Shown here in pieces: positions 46,101 through 57,639 of a stretch of DNA of 64,000 nucleotides (its first letter is position 1; the number at the start of each line of letters is the position of its first letter). The notes under the pieces are model-generated. The model saw nothing but the letters and a program-made list of their open reading frames with translations, had not been told where the DNA came from and did not search any database. The translations under genes were made by a program, and so were the position numbers. The DNA comes from Cryptomeria japonica (Eukaryota > Streptophyta > Pinopsida > Cupressales > Cupressaceae). The stretch spans positions 150,969,744 to 151,033,743 of the forward strand of contig NC_081407.1 in the NCBI RefSeq assembly GCF_030272615.1, read 5' to 3'.

Positions 46101-46767
46101 TTCTACATACTATAGACAAATTATTGGATCTCTTATGTACTTGGTAAACACTCGCCCTGATATTTGTTATGCTACTAATGTGTTAAGTCATTTCATGTGC
46201 GAACCTAAGAAGATTCACATAATGGCTGTTAAGAATATTCTGAGATACTTGCACAGTACTATTAGACTTGGCCCGAAGTATGAAAATGTTGAGATACAAC
46301 TCCAAGGGTATTCTGATTCTGACTGGGCAGGCAGTTCCATTGATCATAAAAGTACTACCGGGTGTTGTTTCAGTCTTGGATTGGCTATGATATCCTGGTT
46401 TAGCAGGAAATAGTCAGCAGTTGCTCAGAGTTCCACTGAACCCGAATATATGGCTGCCTCCATGGGAGCTCGTGAAGCAGTGTGGTTAAGGAAATTGCTA
46501 GTTGGACTATTTGGGAAGCCCCTGAATCCCACAGTGATTCATTGTGATAATCAAAGCTGCATCAAACTCTCTGTAAATCCTGTTTTTCATAATCGACCCA
46601 AGCATATAGCAATCCTTTACCATTACATAAGAGATATGGTAGACAGAGATGTTATCAAATTGGTCTACATCAGCACTGAAGAGCAAAGTGCCGACATATT
46701 CACTAAACCTCTTGCAAAGTTGAAAGTGGAGTACTTTAGAGGTAAACTTGGTATGACTAAATTGTGA
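46101..46767 (+). pseudogene. RNaseH: Copia RNase H, one stop
   Basis: From the conserved RQIIGSLMYLVNTRPDICYA it goes to the RNase H Asp in YSDSDWAGS (about 46,309-46,335). A TAG at 46411 follows ISWFSRK, and then SAVAQSSTEPEYMAAS carries the catalytic Glu. The second Asp is in VIHCDNQSC, and the end is ADIFTKPLAKLKVEYFRGKL with a natural TGA at 46765. All catalytic residues are visible. It closes the single copia polyprotein. Confidence 0.92.
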
Positions 46768-47310
46768 TTGAAATTTCTGATATCAAATCTTAGTCATATG
46801 TAATTTGATATATTCATGAATGTTTTGGATGCAATATTGCAGTTGTGTGTTATGTCATGAAAGGTGACAATCTTTCATGTGATGTATGTGTAAGATCGCT
46901 ATTGTAAGGTGACGACCTCAACAATAGCCTGATTTGTTATCAAGATTGACTACATTAAGTTGCTGTCCCGGAATGTGCTGGAAATCTTGATAGTAAATTT
47001 GTTATGTTTGAGTTATTGATTTGTTGTCATTAAGTGTTGTCCCGAAATGTGTCGGAGATCATGATAACAATCATATCTTGATTGACTACACTAATTTGCT
47101 GTCTCGGAATGTGCTGGATGTTATGATACTAAAATTATTGCTCTTGTGATAATGACAACAATTAATATGTTGAAGAACATAATACCTGTGATAATGGCAA
47201 TCTTACAGTTGTTACTAGGATCAAGGTTGTTATCTGATAGACTTCATGTAGTTGTTGTCCTAAAGTGCTGGAGATCAAATAAAATTCAATCCTCTTTTGC
47301 TAAGAGGGAG
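46768..47310 (+). repeat. 3' untranslated part of the copia with four degenerate repeats; polypurine tract at its end
   Basis: A word near GTTGCTGTCCCGGAATGTGC occurs four times (about 46,960, 47,035, 47,097 and 47,250), each followed by a GATCATGATAA-like word. AAGAGGGAG at 47302-47310 is the polypurine tract beside the 3' LTR. Confidence 0.75.
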
Positions 47311-48013
47311 TGTTAAGGATGTAGCCTCATTCGGATTGAAGCAAGCAATATATTATGAGTAAAATAATACATATATATATGTTTGAATGGAAATATATAT
47401 ATACACACACACACATATATATTTATTATTTCAATTAAAATCATATACATATTGAATGAAAATAACATTAACATATTATCATTGTATTATCTGATGACTT
47501 TCAAGTCATGTTCGATATTACTACTACCGAATTGTTATTGTTAAGCATGATAGTATCAAGCACGATAGTTGATTCGGCACATAACTAATGACGGTTGACA
47601 ATATATGGTGAAGTGCTATGGATACGTAGGGTCATGACCCTACGTGGCATAAAGCCATCTAGGGGTCATGCCTCTACGTAGACATAACCCTTCACCGATA
47701 TATATATGCCAATGATATCGGTGCTTGCTGATAATGAAATCAATAACCGTGGCAATTACATTATACAACAAGCAGTCGATAAGTAATATATTCATCAGTT
47801 ATTATTTGTCAGAATCAAATACATATCAGCAATCACTTTGAAAATCTGTTCTTACCATATAGCATTACTCTTATTTTATTCTTAGATCAAATCTGAGATT
47901 ATCCTTACGAAAGAATATATGAAGACTGTGATAAAATCTGAAAGTAAATATCAGATATACATTGAAATAAAAGACTATTGTTTTTCTGTATTACTGGTCT
48001 ATATTCCTTAACA
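47311..48013 (+). repeat. 3' LTR of the copia element
   Basis: 703 bases with the same ends as the 5' LTR. The TA microsatellite is replaced by TATACACACACACACATATA. There is a 15-base extra segment near 47,550, and the first hairpin arm is damaged (CCATCTAGG for CCACGTAGG). Confidence 0.95.
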
Positions 48014-50010
48014 TTGATCACCTTGTATGTAGTTTTAGAAGTCCATAATATTATATACAATGGTTCCTTCCAATTTGTGCCGTCAACCCTAAATTAATTT
48101 TTGAATCATTGAAATAAGAACTTTGTTGTGGCCCTAGCTTGCTCGTAGGATAATGGGTAATATGGACTAGAGAGTGAGTGAAAGATTGTAAACTTCATGA
48201 CTTGTTGACAAATTGCTCTCTATCACTTGTTATTTTTATTAGAAATCCAAATTATTAGAAATCCAAATCTAGTGACTAGTTGCTCGAAAATCAATTCGGT
48301 TGAACTCTAAGTATTGCTATCTAGTAGGGTTGTTGCTTTGGTCCACTTGGGTAAGGTACTTTGTGGTGACCACAATATACTTACATTGACACATTTTACT
48401 AACCTTTAATCGATTGATGAAGGCCAATCTTTGTTAAAATAGTTTGTGTTTGAGATGGTCAAAGGGACACAAACTCCCTCTTCATTGGTTTACCAACACT
48501 CTGGCATGTATCATACCCCTTAATCCATTTTTTTGAATCACTATGAAGTGTTGGCTACCATATTTGATTAGGTCCCATCTTGGAAAACAATTCATTGACT
48601 AAGTGGAATTGTCTAGCTTTCAATGCTAACCTTATTCACTTTGCTGGTTGCATTTCCCTTGGAATAGAGTTGTGGACAATTGCTTTCCAATATTTTCATA
48701 CCAAGTAGGTACCTTTGCAATCTCAGACAAGCGTGCATATAGAAAGTCCTTATATATCTCTTTAGGTGGTTAATTACACTTATCTCAGAGAGCTGATTTG
48801 CTATGACACAACTCTTCCTCTATTTGATGTGATAGTAAATGTAAATTCTTGTAGCATCATTAGACATCTAATCACCCAAGCTTGAGTTATGGGCTTATTC
48901 ACAAGCTATGATAGTTCTTGATGATCTATGTAGAATGTGAATGACATTACTATTAAGTAATGTTGAGACTTTTGTATCGACTACACTATACCAAGGGCCT
49001 GTCTCTTTGAAGTGCTATAATTTCATTTTATGCTCAACAATAGTTTTCTAGAAAAAAAATACTAGATTGTGCAAACCTTGAGTTCCTATTTTTGCTAAGG
49101 TAGTGCCATTAACAAAGTTGGAAGCATCTGTGTATGGGAAACTTTTGTTTGAATTTGGATATTCAAGTTTGGGTGAACCTATGGAATGTACCTTCAATTC
49201 TTTGAATGCTTGCAACTATTTGTTAAGACCACATGAATAGAACTTCCTTGTTAGCACATCTAGAGGGTGAGAGAATTGGGCAAAATTTTCAATGAATTGT
49301 CTATAATACTTGACATGGCCAAAGAATGATCTTATCCCAATGATGTCTCTAGAAGGATCAGTTTTTAATTATCTTTGTAAACAATATGGCTGTGAATCGT
49401 CTGTAATACTTGACATGGCCAAAGAATGATCTTATCCAATGATGTTTCTAGAAGGATCAGTTTTTAATCCAGCTCTGTAAACAATATGGCTGTGAATTTT
49501 ACTTTGTGGTACCATGAATTTGTACTTATTCAAGATCAATGTTAATCACGCTACAATATAGTGCTACATGCATTCTTTGAAGGCCTTTAGATGTGTTTCT
49601 TGGTTTTTGCAAATTAAATAGTCATCTAGTTAGGCTTTAGAGTTGTGGGAAGACATCCTATTGAAGATGTGCAGGATGATTCTTTGAAAGCTAGTTGAGC
49701 ATTGTAAAGTCCAAATGACATTTGGTCATAACCATAGACATCATTTTCACTATAAAAGCAATTTGTAATTCATCTTCTTTGGCTATGCTTATTTGGTTGT
49801 ACTGTAAAAAGTCATCCAAAAAAGAGATAGTCTCATGTTCAACCACTTCCTTGAGAATGGAATAGGAAATGAATCTTTCATTGTGATTGCATTCAAAGAT
49901 AAAAAAAATACATAGATCCTTATTGTTGACGTGTCTTTTATGACACCTTGAACATAGAATAAAATGCTAAGTATTTTATCCTCTCTTGAACAAAGAAACC
50001 TCATATGCTA
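48014..50010 (-). pseudogene. Decayed minus-strand Ty3/gypsy pol (RT, RNase H, integrase)
   Basis: Reading on the minus strand from about 50,010: ITMKDSFPIPFSRK and ISFLDD (RT palm start), YNQISIAKEDE, then MSFGLYNAQLAFKE (the MPFGL..A motif), AGLKTDPSRN, GHVKYYRQFIENFAQFSHPL (RT thumb) and LQAFKELK. Far to the left, LIFEQLVTRFGF, SSPYYPLSYEQA and TSKTTYKV are integrase. The integrase continues on the other side of the copia element at 42072. Stops and indels are numerous. A duplication of about 100 bases (49299 and 49399) interrupts the RT thumb region. Confidence 0.7.
49299..49498. repeat. About 100-bp tandem duplication inside the decayed Ty3 RT
   Basis: TAATACTTGACATGGCCAAA occurs in two copies about 100 bases apart (49299 and 49399), both running to AACAATATGGCTGTGAAT. 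The duplication is within pol and therefore happened after insertion of the Ty3 element. Confidence 0.85.
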
Positions 50011-50293
50011 AACAATGTGATCAAGGCAGGCAACTCCAAGGTTGACAATGTGAACAATCGACTTTAATGATGGATATACTCAATGATTTGATGTGAATGC
50101 CAGTAATCACAAAGGGGCTTACGTTTTGCTGGAATGTGGAAACTAAATTGACTGGCTTGAAAATAAAAGACAAAAGAGATAAGGTTGGAAATCTAAGGAC
50201 AATGATGATAAAGGATCTAAGGACAATGATGATAAAGGATAGTGCTTAGATAGATGGATTCCATAATCAAGCTTTGCTTCGCCATGAGGAAAT
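50011..50293. other. Ty3-derived DNA with a 23-bp duplication, no gene
   Basis: No coding motif. AAGGACAATGATGATAAAGG is duplicated in tandem at about 50,195-50,240. GAAAT at 50289-50293 is the left target duplication of the next copia. Confidence 0.4.
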
Positions 50294-50470
50294 TGTTACA
50301 ATGGTAATTGCTTGATTTTATTGAAAGAATGAAATGTACATATATAGGCAATTACATTGTCGATGTTCCCTAAAGAAACAACGATAACTGAAGACTAAAT
50401 TAGAAAGAATCTAATCTACCTAAAATACATTATTGACGATTAAATAAGATATGCAAATATTGATCTAATA
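50294..50470 (-). repeat. 3' LTR of the minus-strand copia
   Basis: 177 bases; on the + strand TGTTACAATGG...TCTAATA. AATAAAATCAAG (minus strand) near 50,310 could be a polyadenylation signal. Confidence 0.9.
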
Positions 50471-50479
50471 CCCTCCCTT

Positions 50480-51240
50480 AATGGTCAATCTGTCAGCTAC
50501 ACCAAGTTGCCCCCTAAATTTTACAAGCTTGTCCGGGCTCAGAGACTTGGTGAGGATGTCTGCAGTCTAATCATCAGTTGGAACATACTACAACTGAACT
50601 AATCCATCTTTGACAAGTTGTTAGATGAAATGACAAAGAAGCTCAACTTGCCTGGTTCGTTCATGGAAGGCTAGATTTTTGGCAAGTTTGAGCACCCCTT
50701 GATTGTCACAAAAGAGGGGTGAAGGCCCTGCTTGAGACATTTGCATGCTAGAAAGCATCCTTCGAAGCCAAACTGCCTCACAAGCTGCTTTAATAGTTCC
50801 TCAATATTCTGCTTTGGTCGAGGAAAGAGCATCCACCTGCTGCTTCTTGCCAGTTCATGTGATTGCACCCATTCCTAGAGCAAAGACATACCTAGATGTA
50901 GACTTCCCGTCATCAATAAAACCTGCCCAATCCAAGTCTGTGAAACCAATAAGTTTAGGATCTTTTCTTTTGCCATACAAAATGCCAAAGTCAGAAGTGG
51001 CCTTCACATATCTTAGCACACGCTTTGATGCAACCTAGTGTTCAGCTTTAGGGGTTGTTAGGAAGCGAGAGATGTAGCTCACCGCATAACTGAGATCAGG
51101 TCTAGTGATGGTGAGATAGATGAGACTGCCCACTAGTTGCCTAAACGAAAATTCATCCACCACAGGTGAATCTGAATTGGTTGACAATTTCAGCCCTTTT
51201 TCTATAGATGTGGATGCAAGTTTACAATCTTGCATACAAA
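50480..51240 (-). pseudogene. RNaseH: Minus-strand copia RT end and RNase H
   Basis: From 51235 downward: LVGSLIYLTITRPDLSYAVS, then a TAG after TPKAEH, VASKRVLRYVKATSDFGILY, and DLDWAGF (the RNase H Asp; normally DADWAG). Near 50,830-50,670 RNase H continues with TWQEAAGGC, AACEAVWLRRML and CDNQGVLKLAKN, then HERTRQVELLCHFI and ADILTKSLSPDK. At least two frame changes occur between 51,035 and 50,670. The coding part ends next to the polypurine tract at 50471. Confidence 0.8.
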
Positions 51241-52400
51241 ATTTATCTAGTAGACTCCCGACATACTTTGACTAGCACAAACTCTGTTTGGTTTGCTCGA
51301 TCAAAAGTGCTAAACTACCAATAATAATCAGATCATCAACATAGATGACAAGTAGAAGAATATCACCACCAGTAGTTTTGACATACAAATTGGAATCCTT
51401 TGAAAGCCTTGATCACTAAGGTACTTATCAATTTTTATGTACCAAGCTTGAGGAGCTTGTTTTAGGTCATAGAGTGCTTTCACTAGTCTGCATACCTGGT
51501 GTTCTTTATTGACAACTTTGAATCTTGGAGGCTACGTCATATAGACTTATTTGTGCAACTCACCATTGAGGAATGCACTCTTGACGTCCATTTGATGGAC
51601 TTTCCAACCAAACTGGGCTGACATGGCAAGGATGAGTCGATTTGTACTCATTTTGGCTGTAGGAGCAAAAGTCTCCTCATAGTCAATGCCTTATTTCTTT
51701 GAGAAACCCCTAGCAACTAGTCGAGCCTTGTACTTATCAAGGGTTCCATCAGCCTTATACTTAACTTTATACACCCATTTGCAGCTAATGGGCTTCTTCT
51801 CTGGTGGAAGATCAGAGAGGATCCAAGTGTTGTTCTTTAGAGGACTATGGTGTTTAGCTTCCATAGCTTGTTCCCATTCAGGTATACCTTTAGCCTCTAC
51901 ATATGTCAGAGGCTCATAAACACTGTGAATGTTGGCCATGAGAGCAAAATTAACTATATGCTGCCGTTTTCTCTTATTTTTAGACTATCTACCCTCAATG
52001 AGCTCATCATCATGAAGATCACCTATGGTCTTGGCCCACCATTTTGGACGGAGAGTAGAAGTACTGACATTTGATTCAAAAATGGCTGGAAAAGGTTCAT
52101 CAGGAGAAGATCAACATTTTTCTGAGGAAAGTCAGGTGGTGCAATAACATTCTTGGGAGACTCCACGACATCAAGTCTGCTGAATGCCTCCCATTAGGTG
52201 GACTTAAGGGAAGACGAACACCCAAATTTGAAGCCTTCAGAGGTTGATCTTCAGGGCTCAAAATAGGAGAAGAGAGCTGAAAAGGCCTTGGTTCTTCATC
52301 AAAGACAACATCTTGATTGAATATGAGACGATCAGTGTCTACATTAATTAGTCGATAGGCTTGTGGTTTTCACTGTATCCTGTGAACATGAGTTTCTAGC
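51241..52400 (-). pseudogene. RT: Minus-strand copia reverse transcriptase
   Basis: ORF 51939-51691 reads VEAKGIPEWEQAMEAKHHSP, LKNNTWILSDLPPEKKPISC, KWVYKVKYKADGTLDKYKAR and LVARGFSKK, the copia RT opening. Further left are MDVKSAFLNGEL-like and [15 protein letters not shown]-like remnants with stops, and the active-site region around 51,320-51,350. The segment between 52,400 and 51,940 is a variable linker. Frame breaks and stops make the copy inactive. Confidence 0.8.
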
Positions 52401-53560
52401 TCTTGGACTCTAGTTTGGAGTGCTTGGCATTTGGAATCCAAACATAAGCTGTAGAGCCAAAGACTTTTGGGTGACTAATTTTGGGCTTCCTACCAAATCG
52501 GGCTTCCTCTGGAGTCTTCTTTATAGCTTGTGTTGGAGACCGGTTCAAAAGATAGACAAAAGTGTAGACTGCTTCCGCCCAAAATTTCTTTGGAACACTT
52601 CTATGTTCCAACATAGATTGAGTCATTTTAGTTATTGTGCGATTTCTCCACTCAACAACATTGTTTTGTTGAGGGGTGTAAGGTGTGGTAAGCTAATGCT
52701 TGGTGCCATGATGTGCACAAAAGTTGGAGAAATTAAAAGAACAAAATTCCCCCCCATTGTCTGACCTAAGAGTTATTATTTGTTGACCAAACTCTTTTTC
52801 TACTAAGGCCTTAAATTTTTGAAACATACTAAACACCTTTGATTTTTGTTTAAGAAAATACACCCACATTTTGTGACTAAAATCATCAACAAATAACATA
52901 AAATATTTGGACCCAGTAACTAAAGGAGTGCTCATTGGCCCACAAATATTAGCATGAACCAACTGTAATACCTTGGGAGCTTGCCAAGAATCACCATTTG
53001 AAAATGGAGTTCGATGCTGCTTCCTAGCCTGACAAGCTTTGCAAACTCCATGATTTTTAATCCGAATCCCAGTTGAGCCAACAACCAAACCCTCCTGAAC
53101 TAGCTGAGAGAGATAGTGATTGTTCAGATGGCCATATCACTGATGCTAAGGATTGTTGATGGAAGAACTTTTGGATGCCTTGGCATTCTCTTGAGAATCA
53201 CCAGTGTCAACAAGTCTATAAAGACCATGATCCTCAATACCCACAAGAATTGTAGTGCGAGTCTCCCGATCAACAATACTACATTTGTCCGAACATAATA
53301 CAACATCTAGTCGAGGAGAGTGTCTCATAATCTAACTAACAAAGAGAAGGTTGAGTTCCATGTCTAGAACACAGTATACATTGAAGAAAATAAAATTCCT
53401 CCCACCAGATTGAATCTGCATGTTGCCCTTGCCGACAAAGTATACTCTTCCCCTCCAAAGATCATTGAATTGGTGAAAGGCATGTATTCTATGAATCAAT
53501 CCCTCCGATGAGTGAAGTGTCGAGAAGCACGTAAATTAATGTACTAGGCAAAGGACTTAA
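52401..53560 (-). pseudogene. INT: Minus-strand copia protease remnant and integrase
   Basis: ORF 53088-52693 reads GVCKACQARKQHRTPF (second half of the zinc motif), LVHANICGPM (catalytic Asp position is Asn in this copy), YFMLFVDDFSHKMWVYFLKQ and LRSDNGGEFCSF (second Asp). ORF 52626-52396 continues MTQSMLEHRSVPKKFWAEAV, NRSPTQAIKKTPEEARFGRK and HPKVFGSTAYVWIPNAKHSK. The zinc and protease portion further right (53,090-53,560) is broken, with LLIGRLALQF-like pieces in several frames. First catalytic Asp to Asn is consistent with decay. Confidence 0.8.
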
Positions 53561-54480
53561 CATGATCTACAAGTCTTTTAGTCATAAAGGCATAAAAGGC
53601 AGATTCCTTCTGCTCAATGTGCTTTGCAACATTAGCTTTCGGCTAAGATCCTCCTTGCTTCTTCTGTTTAGAAGCCAAGCGTTGCGACAATCTTTCTTCA
53701 TGTGACCATACTTGTGGCAATAGTTGCACTGGATGTTCCTTTTCTTGGAGCTGTCCTGGGATTGACTTGGGCCTTTGTACTGAGAGGACTGACTTTTCCT
53801 TTTATCCTTAGCAAAGGATTTAGCTGAGAAGGCTTGTTTTGTGGAGGACAAACTAGCATCGCTATCGAACTGCTGTTTCCAGCGATCTTTCTGTAGAAGT
53901 TTGTTGCAAAGCTTTGGAAACTTCAAGTCTCACTCAACATTAGTTGAGGAATGTTGAGCTACTCAATAAAGTGTTCATAAGACTTTGGTAGACTTTTCAG
54001 AGTGATGACTACCATGTCTTCTTCCTCCATCTTCCGACCAATTGCCTCCAGTTGATCACGGATGCCCTTTATATTTGTGAGATGCTCTTGCAGAGACATA
54101 TTTTTAGGCATCATTATGGAGAACAACTGGTTTTTTACAAAGAATGTGCAACTCTTGTTTGATGTTTCATGGAGATCCTTTAGATGAGTCTAGATCCTTG
54201 TAGCTGTCTTGCTTGACAACACTTGAGTCAACTGATCATTAGTAATTGGAAGTTTGATAAGCATCACGACTTCCTGATTGCACTCATCAAATTTGTCGTG
54301 GTCCTGTCCAACTGTTGTAGGATGAGTTTTTGTACCCAAAATGAGTGTATCAAGACATCGAGATTCAAATATGGTCATCATTCGCTACTTCCACTTGTTG
54401 TTGCGGCCATTAAACTTCTGATTGTGCTCCAACATTATGTTGGTCAAAGAGGCGATCACGGAAACTAAGGTCAACCTTGG
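53561..54480 (-). pseudogene. gag: Minus-strand copia gag
   Basis: Reading from about 54,435: KFNGRNNKWK, a TAG, then MMTIFESRCLDTLILGTKTH. The frame passes LLIKLPITNDQ-like and LTQVLSSKTA sequence, then THLKDLHETSNKSCTFFVKN, LQEHLTNIKGIRDQLEAIGR and VVITLKSLPKSYEHFIE, standard copia gag. Frame changes near 53,930 to an ORF (53926-53582) with a zinc knuckle CNYCHKYGHMKKDC. The start codon is not certain (an ATG is at 54435, complement). Confidence 0.8.
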
Positions 54481-55260
54481 CCAACCCTGTGAAGGCACAA
54501 AAATCGAGAGAGAGGCTACTAATCAACTGACACAGTTCCCAAGGCATTTTGAAAACCTAGGCACGAAGATCGAGGCCCACATCTCAAGAAGCATGGAACC
54601 CGAAGCAACATTTTTGAGAGTGCAGAAACCCTAGGTCTAAAAGTCAAATCTAGAAATTCTCAAAAAAAAAAACAATTTGCTAATACAAGGACCTAGAAAA
54701 CCTTGGTCGCAGCAAACTGGATAGCAACCAGTCAAAGTGCCACTAGAGGGTTTGAAAACACTAGAACATGCGTGAATAACCAGAAGAAATTGCGGCCTTG
54801 AAAAAACCCTTCGTCTTTAATAGAAATGCGATTTTGTGCAAAAAATCACAAAACAATGGCACCTTGAACGTGGACAAATAAATTGCATGCTGAAGACAAA
54901 AAATGCGCCCCTAATCGCGGTGAAAAAAATCACTGCTGCCAAAAAAAAAAAACCTAGAAATTGATCACAAGAAAGAAAAAAATTAGGCGCAGAAAAAAGT
55001 GCTGGCTGAAAATTGTCTACTGAAAGGAAAAGATTACGTGCAAGTGCAAAAAAATTGTTGCGGAAGAGAAAAACTGATGTTGCGGAAAACCTCTGCAACT
55101 AGCAACACCCACAAAAATAAATTCCATACAAAACCCACAAACAGGCGCACACAACCAGAGGAATCAGAAAATCGAACCAAAAATCTTTTTGAAACACTTA
55201 GTAAAAAAAATCGATGAAAGTTTTTAGGATTATCAAAGTTTCAAATTTTTTTTTTTCCCC

Positions 55261-55272
55261 GCTTTGATACCA
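55261..55272 (-). other. Primer-binding site (variant) of the minus-strand copia
   Basis: GCTTTGATACCA on the + strand is TGGTATCAAAGC on the minus strand; one base differs from the tRNA-iMet site TGGTATCAGAGC, consistent with a C-to-T change on the + strand. Confidence 0.85.
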
Positions 55273-55450
55273 TGTTACAATGGTAATTGCTTGATTTTAT
55301 TGAAAGAATGCAATGTACATAAATAGGCAATTACATTGTTGATGTTTCCTAAAGAAACAATCGATAACTGAAGACTAAATTAGAAAGAATCTAATCTACC
55401 TAAAATACATTATTGACCATTAAACAAGATATGCAAATATTAATCTAATA
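55273..55450 (-). repeat. 5' LTR of the minus-strand copia
   Basis: 178 bases, matching 50294-50470 along its length. Followed by GAAAC. Confidence 0.9.
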
Positions 55451-55455
55451 GAAAC

Positions 55456-57420
55456 AACTACACAAAAGTGATGCTATCTCCAAAGGTAATGAATGATTTT
55501 CATATTGTAAGCATTCATCCAAATACCCAAGATTGGCGCAATCCAAATGAACATCCACAATCAAACTAGTGCTAAATCAGGTTTAGGCTAACCATACACT
55601 ACAATTTGGCAATTTGCAATCAACAAACTACAAATGGTATGAACACCAAAGAATTCATCAAATATCATCGCATTTCTCCATCAAAACCAATGAACTCTAA
55701 CTAAATTGGAGAAGTAGAAAGAAACCATGCCAAATGTAGAAACAAGACACAAAGATCCACCATATCTTCAATGAAACTTATTTATAAATTTCAACATGGT
55801 TTTGGCAACAATTTCTTCTCCTACTCCTACTTTAATCTATTCTGCTACACTACTTCTGATTAACTTCTATTATTAACCCTTACAAATGAGAAGGCAAAGC
55901 CTTTTATATACATCCCAATTACAATTCAAGGGCTAGGATTAATTTGAAATCAATGGCCAAGATTTAACAATAAAACCCTAATTAGAGTTAGTTACAACTA
56001 AATTTCGACCAATGAAAAAATTACAACATTTTGGACACATGTCCTTCCCTTGAATTTGGACCAATGAGAAATGAGTTTAGGCACATTGAACAATATTTGA
56101 TGTAGTGCCACATGTCACTTGCTCCTCTGTTGAGTTAGATTCAATGCACCTAAACATGTTGACTTGGCATCACTAAATTGGTCAATGATGATCGGGCGCC
56201 ACCTCAGCTTGCACATATCACTAGCAATGTTCCTTGATACTCAACATCATCCATTTGCTTGATGTGATGGTTCATATTCCCAAATTGCATCATCTTGATG
56301 ATCATGTATCTAACTTCGATTAACTCTTCTCAAACTATCTTTCCTCCTTGATCATTCTTGCATTTCACTTTTCCATCTTCAAATTTGGGAATTTTCCTTC
56401 TTTGTGATGCATTTCCATCCTCAACTTCGGAATCTTGAATTACTTCCCTCCTTAATGTTCTTTGATCTTGAAATTCCTTGCCTTGGACTTGGATTCGCTA
56501 ATGTAATTCAATCCTTCATTATGTAATGTCTTGATCTTTATCCTTTGGAATCTTTCTTTTGTGATCCCCTTCATGTTGTGTTGTCTTTCATGTGGTTTGC
56601 CTCCTTTGTTTGTGAAATCCTTCTTTTGATCTTGAGCTTTGAGCAATCCTCCATATTGACGAGTTCTTTCCTTTGATCTTGGATTTTGATTGTAGAATCT
56701 TCCTTGAATGTCTTGATGTCCTTGTAGGGCTTTCATTGTGTAGAGCAATCCCACATGTTGTAGTTGCATGACTTAATCATCGCAATTATCCCTTGGATGT
56801 CTTGATATTCTTGAATGATGAAGTGTAGGTCTTGATGTTGGAAGTTCTCCAACGAGCTGGTCATTTTTCCTTGTTGTATGTTGAATTCTTCCATCCGGTG
56901 AAGCCTTTCTCCTTGTGAATTTCTTCATTCCCATCACAATCATACCTGAAAAGACAAAGAAGATATCATGAAAGTGTATGAAACCTTTATGTCAATTTCA
57001 AAAGTGTTGGAAGATGATCTTGATATGAAAATGATAACTACATCTTACATTTTTTTATTTATGTTGAGGAAATTTGAATGATGTTACATGACATTCCTTC
57101 CTCGAGATAAAATCTTGAAACAAAATTATCAAGACAGCATTAATATTTCCCAAAATGTCTTGTAAGCCCTCTTGAAATCTGGAAATAGTGTTTAAAATTT
57201 TGAAATGTTCCTCTTTTAATATGGGAATATAACTTGAGGCCTGATAATGCCTCACCCTTCATTCAGATCTGCTTGAGTTCTCACTAAAATTACCTTTTTT
57301 CACTTCAAATGTGATTACTCCTCTTGTTGAATTTATCCTCTCCTTGCCTGCAACTTGGATTTGTGAGTGATTGTCTTGAGAAAAATCATGCTTGTTGCTC
57401 GAAACTACCTTCAGGTTTGC
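55456..57420 (-). repeat. LTR-like DNA in minus orientation, no gene
   Basis: Read on the minus strand it has CTAATTAGGG followed after about 90 bases by ATGTATATAAAAGGC, as in the LTR-like block at 37953-38985. A TATA box lies at 55903-55910. This may be the LTR of the decayed minus-strand Ty3 element, but no ends could be fixed. Open frames (56452-56769, 57055-57255, minus) have no recognised similarity. Confidence 0.4.
55903..55910 (-). promoter_or_regulatory. Minus-strand TATA box in LTR-like DNA
   Basis: CTTTTATATACATCC on the + strand is GGATGTATATAAAAG on the minus strand. Confidence 0.4.
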
Positions 57421-57429
57421 TCCTCAATC

Positions 57430-57548
57430 CCCCTTCTGAATCCAAATTTGCTTGTATAATGATGAGAGACATTGGTCCTCTTCTTATCCCCCTTCTGAAA
57501 CCAAATTTGCTTGTATAATGATGAGAGACATTGGTCCTCTTCTTATAT
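57430..57548. repeat. 59-60 bp tandem duplication
   Basis: CCCTTCTGAA-CCAAATTTGC begins at 57431 and 57490. Both copies run through TATAATGATGAGAGACATTG and CCTCTTCTTAT and are nearly identical. Confidence 0.9.
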
Positions 57549-57639
57549 GGATTCCTCACATTTGAGGAAGGAAAGTCGGCTATCCCAACCGACCTAAATC
57601 GCATGTTGGGGTCAATTCACATTGTGAAAATTTCTTGGA

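Larger units (their letters stand above)
42073..48013 (+). mobile_element. Complete Ty1/copia element (5.9 kb), TSD TTGAT
   Basis: LTRs 42073-42768 and 47311-48013 share the inverted ends TGTTAAGGA/TCCTTAACA. The target duplication TTGAT is at 42068-42072 and 48014-48018. The primer site TGGTATCAGAGC (42769-42780) and the polypurine tract (47302-47310) are in place. The interior has gag, protease, integrase, RT and RNase H in copia order. The LTRs differ at roughly two to three dozen positions by eye, plus a TA microsatellite, so the insertion is of moderate age. It landed in the integrase of a minus-strand Ty3 element. Confidence 0.95.
50294..55450 (-). mobile_element. Complete Ty1/copia element on the minus strand (5.2 kb), short LTRs with TA...CA ends
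   Basis: LTRs of 177 and 178 bases lie at 50294-50470 and 55273-55450, with about nine differences by eye. Flanks are GAAAT (50289-50293) and GAAAC (55451-55455), a 5-base target duplication with one change. The primer site is at 55261-55272 (minus TGGTATCAAAGC). The polypurine tract is at 50471-50479 (minus AAGGGAGGG). On the minus strand the LTR starts TATTAGAT and ends TGTAACA, so the canonical TG start is replaced by TA in both copies. The interior runs gag, protease, integrase, RT, RNase H with several frameshifts. Confidence 0.9.

Noticed and set aside
54817-55217. ORFs on both strands next to the minus copia primer site
   Set aside because: A-rich copia leader; no gag motif and no conservation expected.
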